From positions 1 through 64,000 of the forward strand of contig NZ_VTXE01000018.1 in the NCBI RefSeq assembly GCF_013114595.1: a stretch of 64,000 bases of DNA. Reading direction: 5' to 3'. The position numbers and the translations under genes are program-made. The stretch's first letter is position 1. The number at the start of each line of letters is the position of its first letter. The notes under the pieces were generated by a model. The model did not search any database and was not told where the DNA came from. It worked only from the letters and a program-made list of their open reading frames with translations. The stretch is from Vibrio sp. 99-8-1 (GTDB taxonomy: Bacteria; Pseudomonadota; Gammaproteobacteria; Enterobacterales; Vibrionaceae). Of this stretch, positions 1 through 7,099 are shown one piece after another.

Positions 1-102
1 TTTATCCTTAACGCAAATAGCGATAACACCCCAATTGATAACGAAATACGTGTTTTTCTGCTGACATTGCTTAACCAGTTTAAGCATCAGGATAAAGAGT
101 AA
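1..102 (+). CDS. C-terminal end of an unrecognised protein (partial)
   Basis: The first 33 codons read open from base 1 to a TAA at 100-102, giving a polar and hydrophobic C-terminus that ends in QFKHQDKE. The start lies outside the window, so I cannot name the product. It is on the plus strand, opposite to all the cassette genes, and no complete attC lies between it and the last cassette. It is therefore more likely a chromosomal gene flanking the integron than another cassette, although a reversed cassette is possible. Confidence 0.4.
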   Translation, partial: FILNANSDNTPIDNEIRVFLLTLLNQFKHQDKE

Positions 103-106
103 CAGA

Positions 107-140
107 TAAAAGACAGGCACCATTGTCGGTGCCTGCTTTC
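107..140. terminator. Bidirectional hairpin terminator at the end of the cassette array
   Basis: CAGGCACC at 114-121 pairs perfectly with GGTGCCTG at 128-135 across a 6-nt loop. On the minus strand the stem runs into TCTTTT, so it would stop transcripts leaving the cassette array. On the plus strand it follows the partial gene with a weak CTTTC tract. Arm 112-121 also has a second perfect 10-bp partner at 216-225. Confidence 0.6.
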
Positions 141-245
141 GTAATTATCTTAATAAATTCAATTGGATACCAAAAATTTCAAATTATAGAAAAAATTATA
201 TTAGTTTTTTCATGAGGTGCCTGTCCTCGTTGTCCTAAATTTATT

Positions 246-252
246 GTTATGT
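246..252 (-). other. Truncated attC core at the distal end of the integron
   Basis: On the minus strand the last cassette gene stops inside a CATAAC core followed by AATAAATTTAG, the same entry sequence seen at the attC at 5893-6018. The remaining ~115 bp of an attC, including the distal GTTRRRY core, cannot be found between here and base 1. The site appears cut, which marks the end of the array. Confidence 0.55.
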
Positions 253-819
253 TTTATTTTCTGGTGAGTGCACTTTTATTGCGCTCATATGCTCTTTCAC
301 CCATTTAATGATAGGTATGGTTGAGAACAAAATGAGCAAATATAATATACTATGTATATTAATGCCCTCATCAACTAGTTTGCTTACTCCAATATACCCT
401 AGATACAATGCACTCCAAAACGGCAACCCCATAATTGCCAATGCAGTTCCTATCACTACATTTTTGTTAAACGGTACATTCTCGTTTGGACTCATATAGT
501 GATGGAACATTATAAAGTTGAATGAACTTGGATAAAGCAACCTATAAATATCATTTTTCTCATTTTCCTTGATGTATTCGAATACGAGATAGAACTGATA
601 ATAGAGAACTGAAAAAAACTTATAAAGTGTGAAGTAGTAGAACAGCAAAACAACAGCAATGGCATCAGGCCTCTTCAATTCAAACGATATGATCGGAACC
701 TTTATGACTTCTTTTCCATCCACATTTGATATCAGAAGTACCAGCAAAATGAGTGAACTGACCAAAAATGTAAGGTGTTTTGATAGAAGCTTCCCTGCTT
801 CAAATAGTGTATTTTCCAA
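247..819 (-). CDS. Integron cassette: multi-pass membrane protein of unknown function
   Basis: 190 aa if started at the TTG at 819. I chose that start because GGGAGG lies just upstream and because earlier in-frame codons fall inside the attC. Hydrophobic segments lie at about residues 12-32, 53-76, 128-150 and 162-180, suggesting four membrane spans with a cytoplasmic middle loop. The C-terminus is short, charged and ends in SPENKT. The stop codon overlaps the first core of a truncated attC, as in most cassettes here. This is the oldest, most distal cassette, and no family is recognised. Confidence 0.7.
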   Translation of the reverse strand: MENTLFEAGKLLSKHLTFLVSSLILLVLLISNVDGKEVIKVPIISFELKRPDAIAVVLLFYYFTLYKFFSVLYYQFYLVFEYIKENEKNDIYRLLYPSSFNFIMFHHYMSPNENVPFNKNVVIGTALAIMGLPFWSALYLGYIGVSKLVDEGINIHSILYLLILFSTIPIIKWVKEHMSAIKVHSPENKT

Positions 820-847
820 TATTGACCTCCCACTCAGTTTGATAAAA

Positions 848-972
848 CATAACGCCCTGTTAAGGTGTGAGCAACGCAATACAAAAGCCGCCGCATACCA
901 CCTTAAACACTAAGCGCAACGCATAGTGAAAATGCCACGCGTTGCGAATCACTCTTGAACAGTTTGTTAGGC
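848..972 (-). repeat. attC site (VCR-like, ~125 bp)
   Basis: Minus-strand orientation: core GCCTAAC at the 966-972 side, imperfect core GTTATG at 848-853. The internal GCAACGCGTGGC and TATGCGTTGC arms, with a complementary GCAACGC and CACCTTAAC segment, give the usual folded-strand hairpin. It belongs to the cassette at 978-1994. Confidence 0.85.
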
Positions 973-977
973 GAATT

Positions 978-1994
978 TTACTTTCGAGGTCGTGCTTTCT
1001 TTTTGTAGATGACAACTTTCCAAGATATTTCCCTATTATATGATTCACTGATTACTTTAGATGTATCGCGTTTATTTTTACTCGAAAATACATCATCAGG
1101 TAGTTCTTTCGCTAGGTCATAGAAAGCGCCTAAAACTCCTTTCAACATTGAACCATATTCATCCCCCCACAGGTATTTAAGAGACAAATCTATATCAACC
1201 TTTTGACAACTAGCTATAAATTTCGAATTGCTAAAGTTTGATTGCAAAAGTATTCGATCAATTTCAGAATACACTTTTTCATATTTCTGACTAGTTGCCT
1301 TTGCTCCAACAACAACTAAAAGACCATTATTGCGTAAGTTCTTCATACAATCATAAAGTTCGCTCTCGAACTCTTTGACTTGAGAAACTTCCGTTAAAAA
1401 ATTGCTGAATACTACTAAATCATATCGATGCTTTTGAGTGTGACGCCTAACTATATTATCACCATCAGTACCAATATCATGCATTAGAAAGTGCTGATCA
1501 AAGGATATATTTTTAAAATCATGGAATGTTCCATGATGGTATGGCACATTCCAGAAGTGTTTATTTATAACTTCATAGTTTGCATATTCAGTAAAATGAT
1601 GTAGCCAGTTTCTAAACTGATGACTTCTCTCTACATAATCAATTTTGAAGTTTTGATTGTTTTTGGAAGCGAAAAAGTCAGAGAGCGCAAACATGGACGG
1701 TCCAGGACCGGTACCAACATCAAGAATATCAAAGGGGTATTCGCTCTGTTTTTCTACAATCAGATTCAAATTATCAAGCTCTTTAAATATCAATTGAAAA
1801 CGATGGTATCGATCCAAGAAATGGATTAGCGCATAAGCCTCTGCAGTACCAACGTCTTCATACGTAATTTGATCACAATTTCTAAGTACATTTTCAAATT
1901 GGGAGCATATTTCAACCAAAACCTCGGGAGATGAAGTAAGCTGCTTTACATAACCTAATAGCACTTCATTCATCAATTCAAACTGCTTTTTCAT
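978..1994 (-). CDS. Integron cassette: class I SAM-dependent methyltransferase
   Basis: 338 aa. The AdoMet-binding motif I is clear at about residues 89-99 (ILDVGTGPGPS), followed by an acidic strand end (DYVERS) and a motif IV-like stretch (YDLVVFSNFL) near 190-200, so the Rossmann core is in the middle of the protein. The N-terminal ~85 residues are helical, and the C-terminal ~80 residues end in a basic KKKARPRK tail. The substrate is unknown; the layout recalls Rsm22-like methyltransferases, but I cannot confirm that. GAGAGTAA precedes the ATG. Flanked by attC sites at 848-972 and 2022-2149. Confidence 0.75.
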   Translation of the reverse strand: MKKQFELMNEVLLGYVKQLTSSPEVLVEICSQFENVLRNCDQITYEDVGTAEAYALIHFLDRYHRFQLIFKELDNLNLIVEKQSEYPFDILDVGTGPGPSMFALSDFFASKNNQNFKIDYVERSHQFRNWLHHFTEYANYEVINKHFWNVPYHHGTFHDFKNISFDQHFLMHDIGTDGDNIVRRHTQKHRYDLVVFSNFLTEVSQVKEFESELYDCMKNLRNNGLLVVVGAKATSQKYEKVYSEIDRILLQSNFSNSKFIASCQKVDIDLSLKYLWGDEYGSMLKGVLGAFYDLAKELPDDVFSSKNKRDTSKVISESYNREISWKVVIYKKKARPRK

Positions 1995-2021
1995 TTTACT
2001 CTCATGTTGATTTTGTTATTC

Positions 2022-2149
2022 GCCTAACGCCGCGTTAAGTAGTGAGCAACGCTGCCACAAAACTGAACCATAGCACCGTAAACACAAAACCCAACGATAG
2101 AATGAAAAATGCCATGCGTTGGGAATCTGTCTTAAACGCTTTGTTAGGC
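2022..2149 (-). repeat. attC site (divergent VCR-like, ~128 bp)
   Basis: Both cores are present (GCCTAAC at 2022-2028, GTTAGGC at 2143-2149). Internal sequence such as TGCGTTGGGAATCTGTCTTAAACGC differs from the other sites but keeps the same arm layout. It terminates the nuclease-like cassette. Confidence 0.85.
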
Positions 2150-2152
2150 GAA

Positions 2153-3991
2153 TTATTTCCGGCGATTTTTACGCTTTGACTTGTTGGCTATTTTTCTTTT
2201 GGCTTTCTTTTCTTTAGACGCCTTACTTTTTGGTTTTTTCTTTCCAAAAATTGAGTCGCGATTTAACTCTTGCATAACAGGAACTACAGGAGAATGAGTA
2301 AACTCCTCTCCGTTAAGCATAGCCATATATATTTTATCAAAGATATTTGATTCGGAAATGTCTAGGGGAATAAAATCGGCTTGAGCCTCTATGAAATGTT
2401 CAAGTCCGCCGTAGTTTAAATATGCTCCAGCGTACTCAAGTTCATCAGTGCCAAACACCTTGCCATGTAGTTGCGATCTTTGATTTAAATAGTTATAAAA
2501 TTCGTCATGTTTTAACCCCAAGAAGTTAAAGCCATTGATCATGCACTCCAAATCTTCAATATTTATAACCCAAGGGTATGTATCTTCATTTTCCTTTTCC
2601 AAAAGCAATGATAAATCAGTAGCTAAAGCGCCAAAATCATCTCTTGTTATGCATATACAGTAAATATTCTCAAATTGTTCTAATCTCAGCTCTCTAAGGT
2701 GGTTACCTTTTTTATCATATAAATTGGCAATACAATTTTTTCTTATATTATCTTCTAATGCATGTGCTTGATTATATGCTTTTTGGATACCCGCATTACT
2801 TTTAAAATGGTCGTTGATTCGTGTGAAAGCTCTAGAAGGATCACGCAAAGGTTCTCTAGGAGGAGAGGCTTTAGCCTCTACGACGATAAGATTTTTCTCA
2901 TGTATAATTACTAGATCATGCTCATGATGGGATTTGTCTGTTTCAAAAGCACTCTCGTAAAACTCGGCATCTGTAGGAAGTATTTTCTTAAACTGGTCGA
3001 TAGTTTTTTCTTCTAGCCTTCTATCTCTTGCTTTGAGAAAAGAAGCAGATTTTTTACTTTTAGAGAGTACCTTCTCAACATTCTCTATAATTGACTGATA
3101 AAAAGAATTATTAACAACAAAATATAACTTCTTTCCGTCTACAGAGAAAATTGGCTTTGATGTGACCGGATTAGTATCAGTGATATATTTAATTTCATCA
3201 GACTCCCCTCGAATTGTAGTGAAGTATGTCAAAATTGATGATTTTACTTTTTCGCCAAATCGGTCTTCTAAATCGGATATATCAATTGCGTATAGCTCAT
3301 TTGTACCATTAAAGAACTTTTCAGTTAGCTCCTTTAGTTCCTGATTATTTTTAACACTTTCCAGAGCAGTATTAGAATCCAAGTCCATTTGCTTTACGAA
3401 CTCAGCATGGTGGTCCTTCATTTTGTTGACAACAACTTTCAGCTCTTCAAAATGCTCCATGATTCTTTCTTCAAAGTAGTCGCCTACTGCGAGCATTTCC
3501 TCGTGAGAGATACCGAATGTATCAATAACTGTTTGCTCAAACCCCGAATAATAATATCTAACCCTAGACTTAATCTGGTCTGTAGAAATCTTAAATCCAC
3601 CTGCAAAGTAATTTATAAATGCAGGCATTGCGACATGTCGATCTTTGTGCCATTTCTCACTAAGCCCTTCAATCTGTTCTCTTTTCTCAGGGAAATAGGC
3701 AAAAGCATACTTATTAAAAATTGAGTTCAGTATCTTAATGATTTGAGTCGATTTACCCTCGTCTAATACTTTTTTCTCAGATGGGTCAGGCTGGTGACTT
3801 GCAATTGCAAGCAAGTACATTCCTTGCTTTTGAGGAGAGGATAAGTAGTCTCCTTTCTGATTCCCAGCTACGAAGTTTCTTTGCTCCATTGCTACAAAAT
3901 TAACGATATCTTCTAAAGATAACTCACTCGTTATTCTTTTTAGTTTTGCAACTTCTGAGAGGAGTTCTTTGTGTAACAACGTATTCATCAT
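2153..3991 (-). CDS. Integron cassette: large PD-(D/E)XK nuclease-like protein
   Basis: 612 aa, very long for a cassette gene. The N-terminal ~310 residues are mostly helical with a coiled-coil-like stretch near 180-230. A PD-(D/E)XK core follows: E326/E327 in a helix, then D359 (HEHDLVII) and E372-x-K374 (LIVVEAKA), the order expected of the restriction-endonuclease fold. The last ~30 residues are almost all Lys/Arg/Ser, a likely nucleic-acid-binding tail. I infer a DNA- or RNA-cleaving defence protein; no partner methylase is in the same cassette. ATG ATG start after TAGGTAA. Confidence 0.7.
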   Translation of the reverse strand: MMNTLLHKELLSEVAKLKRITSELSLEDIVNFVAMEQRNFVAGNQKGDYLSSPQKQGMYLLAIASHQPDPSEKKVLDEGKSTQIIKILNSIFNKYAFAYFPEKREQIEGLSEKWHKDRHVAMPAFINYFAGGFKISTDQIKSRVRYYYSGFEQTVIDTFGISHEEMLAVGDYFEERIMEHFEELKVVVNKMKDHHAEFVKQMDLDSNTALESVKNNQELKELTEKFFNGTNELYAIDISDLEDRFGEKVKSSILTYFTTIRGESDEIKYITDTNPVTSKPIFSVDGKKLYFVVNNSFYQSIIENVEKVLSKSKKSASFLKARDRRLEEKTIDQFKKILPTDAEFYESAFETDKSHHEHDLVIIHEKNLIVVEAKASPPREPLRDPSRAFTRINDHFKSNAGIQKAYNQAHALEDNIRKNCIANLYDKKGNHLRELRLEQFENIYCICITRDDFGALATDLSLLLEKENEDTYPWVINIEDLECMINGFNFLGLKHDEFYNYLNQRSQLHGKVFGTDELEYAGAYLNYGGLEHFIEAQADFIPLDISESNIFDKIYMAMLNGEEFTHSPVVPVMQELNRDSIFGKKKPKSKASKEKKAKRKIANKSKRKNRRK

Positions 3992-4029
3992 TTACCTATT
4001 ATTATATTTTCGTGGATACCACTTTATTC

Positions 4030-4155
4030 GCCTAACGCCCTGTTAAGGTGTGAGCAACGCAACACTAACGCCCCTGCATACCACCTTAATCACTTAAACC
4101 AACGCATGATAAAAATGCCACGCGTTGCGAATCACTCTTAAACAGTTTGTTAGCC
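4030..4155 (-). repeat. attC site (VCR-like, ~126 bp)
   Basis: Cores GCCTAAC (4030-4036) and GTTAGCC (4149-4155), with internal GCAACGCGTGGCATTTTTAT and CACCTTAACAGGGCG arms. It is close in sequence to the sites at 848-972 and 5893-6018, and it belongs to the Cys-rich cassette. Confidence 0.88.
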
Positions 4156-4167
4156 ATACTGCCATAC

Positions 4168-4614
4168 TTAGGCACGCTTCATTTTGTTTGCTAACTTGTT
4201 GTTAATTTGAATTTTTTTATTAAGCTGATTTGGAGTAAGTTTGCGCTTTCGCATAACGTCTAAGTAAAAGCTTTTTTCCCAATCATTAATCCAACCTTTG
4301 TCGTAAGCGTAAGTTATTGCCTCTGCATTTAGCGATTTCTCATCGTCTTTTCTAACCCGCTTTATTGCTTGGAAAATCTTATCTGAAGGTAAACCAATGA
4401 ACTTCTTAACACAGCAGTTTCCAACGGTCGCATAATTAGAATTTAACTTGTTCTTAAGATTACAAATTTCAATGATAGGGAAGTGCCCACACAAACAACG
4501 CTCGGGTTCGTCAGCTTCGTATATTTCGTACAGAATCCATTCAGATTTAGCTACATCCCATAGCTGCGATTGAGACAGCTTAATTATTTCTTCTGTTAAT
4601 TTATATTCCGACAT
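4168..4614 (-). CDS. Integron cassette: Cys-rich protein of unknown function
   Basis: 148 aa. Residues ~38-70 carry a Cys pattern (ERCLCGHFPIIEIC, then VGNCCVKKF) that looks like a small metal-binding or structural motif seen in many cassette and phage proteins, with the sense 'C-x-C-G ... C ... N ... vGxxC'. The C-terminal half is helical and very basic (RKRKLTPNQLNKK). No signal peptide or membrane span is visible. The start is well supported: GAGGTAAGT lies directly before the ATG. The function is not known to me. Confidence 0.7.
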   Translation of the reverse strand: MSEYKLTEEIIKLSQSQLWDVAKSEWILYEIYEADEPERCLCGHFPIIEICNLKNKLNSNYATVGNCCVKKFIGLPSDKIFQAIKRVRKDDEKSLNAEAITYAYDKGWINDWEKSFYLDVMRKRKLTPNQLNKKIQINNKLANKMKRA

Positions 4615-4627
4615 ACTTACCTCGTAT

Positions 4628-4724
4628 GGCTAACGCCGCATTAAGGTGTGAGCGGCGCTTGGCTATACTTGAGCGAAGCGAAAGCGCCAAGCGTTGCGAA
4701 TCACTCTTAAATGCTTTGTTAGGT
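4628..4724 (-). repeat. attC site (short 97-bp class)
   Basis: Cores GGCTAAC and GTTAGGT. The internal hairpin GCGCTTGG...CCAAGCG and the middle GCTATACTTGAGCGAAGCGAAAG are unlike the ~125-bp sites but nearly identical to the attC at 5370-5466. It follows the cassette at 4719-5354. Confidence 0.85.
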
Positions 4725-5354
4725 TTTTTGCGTTGATTCTTCTACTTTTTCTTTTTTACCACTCTTTTTATTGAAAGCTTGACTAGAGTGAATCATGTCT
4801 CCAGATTTTATACCTTTTTTAAACTTTCGGATATCCAGTTTCAAGGTACACCAAAGCCAAAAATCTACTCTAAATGCCACTTTCAATAAGCTATTTTCCA
4901 CAACATACTGTGCAGCTAGTTGACCTGTTTCATTCCCTGCTAAAAGCTGTAAATATATTGCTTCTTTATCAATGAAGCCATCAAGACTCTTAGTCTTAAT
5001 AAAGCGATACTTCCGGATAAACTGACTTAGCTTTACAGCGATCAATGGATACTCCTCAGACACTAGCATTACCGCTTCATCAAGCTCTTTTTCAAATTCT
5101 TGAGAGTTGTCTGCATACTGGGAAAAAGCTCTCTGTCGACCATGTTCCCAATCCTTAAGTTCAGTGCTTAGGTTTTTGGTATATTCTTGTGCGCCTTTAA
5201 CCTCAAGCATTTCAAAGTTCAGTTTATATAATGATGTAATAGCTTTACGCATTGAACGTCGACGAAGATTTCTCGATTTAACAGCCCCTGCCACCTCACT
5301 AAGAAACCAGCCTACAGCGACACCTAAAATGGGTAGTATGTCTTTTATTTCCAC
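4719..5354 (-). CDS. Integron cassette: membrane-anchored helical protein
   Basis: 211 aa if started at the GTG at 5354, which has AGAGGG upstream and is the first plausible start after the attC core. Residues ~3-25 form one membrane anchor (DILPILGVAVGWFLSEVAGA). The rest is predicted helical with mixed charge and a possible second hydrophobic patch near 165-180 (FRVDFWLWCTL). The tail is Lys-rich. The stop overlaps the following attC core. No known family; the single anchor plus cytoplasmic helical domain is a common shape in cassette proteins. Confidence 0.65.
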   Translation of the reverse strand: MEIKDILPILGVAVGWFLSEVAGAVKSRNLRRRSMRKAITSLYKLNFEMLEVKGAQEYTKNLSTELKDWEHGRQRAFSQYADNSQEFEKELDEAVMLVSEEYPLIAVKLSQFIRKYRFIKTKSLDGFIDKEAIYLQLLAGNETGQLAAQYVVENSLLKVAFRVDFWLWCTLKLDIRKFKKGIKSGDMIHSSQAFNKKSGKKEKVEESTQKT

Positions 5355-5369
5355 GAAAATCCCTCTGAA

Positions 5370-5466
5370 ACCTAACACCGCATTAAGGTGTGAGCGACGT
5401 TTGGCTATACTTGAGCGAAGCGAAACTGCCAAGCGTTGCGAATCACTCTTAAATGCTTTGTTAGGC
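5370..5466 (-). repeat. attC site (short 97-bp class)
   Basis: Cores ACCTAAC (5370-5376) and GTTAGGC (5460-5466). Differs from the site at 4628-4724 at only a handful of positions, and the differences in the two arms of the TTGGC/GCCAA hairpin look compensatory. Confidence 0.85.
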
Positions 5467-5868
5467 TGATCTACACTTTCGACAGTATGACTGTGCTCGC
5501 TTAGTTCCATTCGTCATAACTCGATAACCGAAGTAAGCTTCTACTTCTTGAGTTGTTTTGGCAATCGTATTGCATGTCGGTGATGGGCACTGAGCTATAA
5601 CACCTTCAGGTTTCACTTTCTTAACAAAGGAGGTAACTTTGTTTTTTGCTTTGTCCAATTCACGCGTTGTTAGACTTTTAGAACCGATAGGCTCTTCGAC
5701 TTTATATCGACGATAGAATTCTGTACATACGAAAACCAACCCACAAAATACAAAGAATGGCTCATATGACCCTTCAGGATCTAGCATCCACAACATACCC
5801 AAGATAACCAGTACAATAATTGCACCCAACTCTAACTTGGCAATTTTACCCAAGTTTTTAAAATTCAT
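5461..5868 (-). CDS. Integron cassette: membrane protein with C-terminal zinc-ribbon-like motif
   Basis: 135 aa from the ATG at 5868. Two adjacent hydrophobic segments at about residues 11-29 and 35-48 (a hairpin in the membrane) are followed by a charged helix. The C-terminal part has paired cysteines, CPSPTC near 95 and YCRKC near 130, spaced like a zinc ribbon. The nearest Shine-Dalgarno (GGAG) is ~13 nt upstream, longer than usual, so the start is uncertain. The TAA stop lies within the attC core. Function unknown. Confidence 0.65.
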   Translation of the reverse strand: MNFKNLGKIAKLELGAIIVLVILGMLWMLDPEGSYEPFFVFCGLVFVCTEFYRRYKVEEPIGSKSLTTRELDKAKNKVTSFVKKVKPEGVIAQCPSPTCNTIAKTTQEVEAYFGYRVMTNGTKRAQSYCRKCRSA

Positions 5869-5892
5869 AGTAAATAACTTTCTCCTCGTGAA

Positions 5893-6018
5893 GCCTAACG
5901 CCTTGTTAAGGGGTGAGCAACGCAATACCGATGCCACCGCATACCACCTTAAACACTAAACGCAACGCATAGTAAAAATGCCACGCGTTGCGAATCACTC
6001 TTAAATTTATTGTTAGGT
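5893..6018 (-). repeat. attC site (VCR-like, ~126 bp)
   Basis: Cores GCCTAAC (5893-5899) and GTTAGGT (6012-6018), with internal CGCAACGCATAGTAAAAATG and CCACGCGTTGCGAATCACTC. It ends the cassette nearest to intIA. Confidence 0.88.
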
Positions 6019-6072
6019 ACTTTGCGCTCCGATGTTAAAAATAACACTTCATTTTTTATATTTCCAAGATAC

Positions 6073-6861
6073 TCAACCAAGTTCGCAATAAACTTTTGAG
6101 AAAAATCCGACGTCTTCACCAATTACCCTGTCAACTGATAGATTGTGATATTCTGCAAGCCATATATACTTTTCTTTAGCCTTATCATTAGGTGCACTTT
6201 GATAAGCTTTTTCAATTGATTTTGCATGAATACTTAACCATTTAGCCTTTTCGAAGATTCCCTTAACGACAAGGTCTTGCTCACAATATACCTTGATGTA
6301 GTCTATAAAGTACAAGCCATTTTTATCAATAAGAAAATCACTAAAATAATCACTCCTCATAGGCTTTCCATTTTCATTTCTTTTTACCGTAGGACTTACG
6401 AAAGTATTATAAAAATCTTCGCCAACTGTTATTATTGGCATTAAAGCTTCTGACTCTAGCCTTACAGTGTCAATTGCAGCTGGACCTATCAAAGTATTAT
6501 CTTCACTAAACAACCAGCTAAACTCTATCCCTCCACGAAGAAAAATACCATCATGCACGCATTTAGCCTGAACAATTGAAATATAAGCTATAAATTCCTC
6601 AAAAAAAACAGGACTCATATACCTTCCCATTGGAACATTAAGAAAAGCACAGTCAGAAAAATAAGAAAACTTTCTACTCTTTAAAAAAGGCGCCATATAT
6701 AACCAAGGTTCATAGTCCGCTGTAAATATCTCCCTGAGACGATTTACTTTATCTACAAGATTTCTTATATCCTCCTTAGTATCACACTTTCTTATGTCAT
6801 TGCTCATTCCCAAAATATCTATAAAAACAACTATATTTTCATTAATGTTATCTAAATTCAT
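6073..6861 (-). CDS. Integron cassette 1: nucleotide-cyclase-like fold protein
   Basis: 262 aa from the ATG at 6861 (GGGG upstream; a longer TTG-started version reaches 6873 but is poorly supported). Two acidic positions in cyclase-like contexts are visible: D15 in VVFIDILGMS and D70 in FSYFSDCAF. They are followed by FLRGGIEF (107-114) and GPAAIDTVRLESEA (126-139), in the order of divergent class III cyclase or GGDEF-like palm domains. There is no membrane span. This is the most recently captured cassette and the one best placed for expression. I infer a signalling nucleotide cyclase or a degenerate relative, possibly in phage defence; homology is not proven. Confidence 0.55.
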   Translation of the reverse strand: MNLDNINENIVVFIDILGMSNDIRKCDTKEDIRNLVDKVNRLREIFTADYEPWLYMAPFLKSRKFSYFSDCAFLNVPMGRYMSPVFFEEFIAYISIVQAKCVHDGIFLRGGIEFSWLFSEDNTLIGPAAIDTVRLESEALMPIITVGEDFYNTFVSPTVKRNENGKPMRSDYFSDFLIDKNGLYFIDYIKVYCEQDLVVKGIFEKAKWLSIHAKSIEKAYQSAPNDKAKEKYIWLAEYHNLSVDRVIGEDVGFFSKVYCELG

Positions 6862-6880
6862 AATCCCCACCAAGATCTAT

Positions 6881-7066
6881 ACCTAACAATTCTTATACGA
6901 CAAAATGTCCATATAACATATTTCTAAATTGTCGTATATTAATCTAATTTTATATAACCTATCACAAAACCATATATAGAACATTGCGATAGCCATTTAT
7001 TGTTTTTGAAGTTGGTCGAAAAAAGAGACAGTCGTTTTAGAAACTGGACATTAGGTGAATTCTACT
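6881..7066 (-). other. attI recombination region of the integron
   Basis: The core ACCTAAC (6881-6887) joins the first cassette to the region upstream of intIA. This AT-rich stretch has no gene and holds a perfect 10-bp inverted repeat, TATACGACAA (6894-6903) and TTGTCGTATA (6929-6938). By position this is attI and should include the cassette promoter, which I cannot place with confidence. Confidence 0.7.
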
Positions 7067-7070
7067 CTTT

Positions 7071-7086
7071 CTGTATATAAAAACAG
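7071..7086 (+). promoter_or_regulatory. LexA (SOS) box of intIA
   Basis: CTGTATATAAAAACAG matches the gammaproteobacterial LexA consensus CTGT-N8-ACAG exactly and sits 13 nt before the intIA start codon. SOS control of integron integrases is established for V. cholerae and class 1 integrons, so damage-induced cassette shuffling is expected here. Confidence 0.88.
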
Positions 7087-7099
7087 CTAAGGTTGCTTA

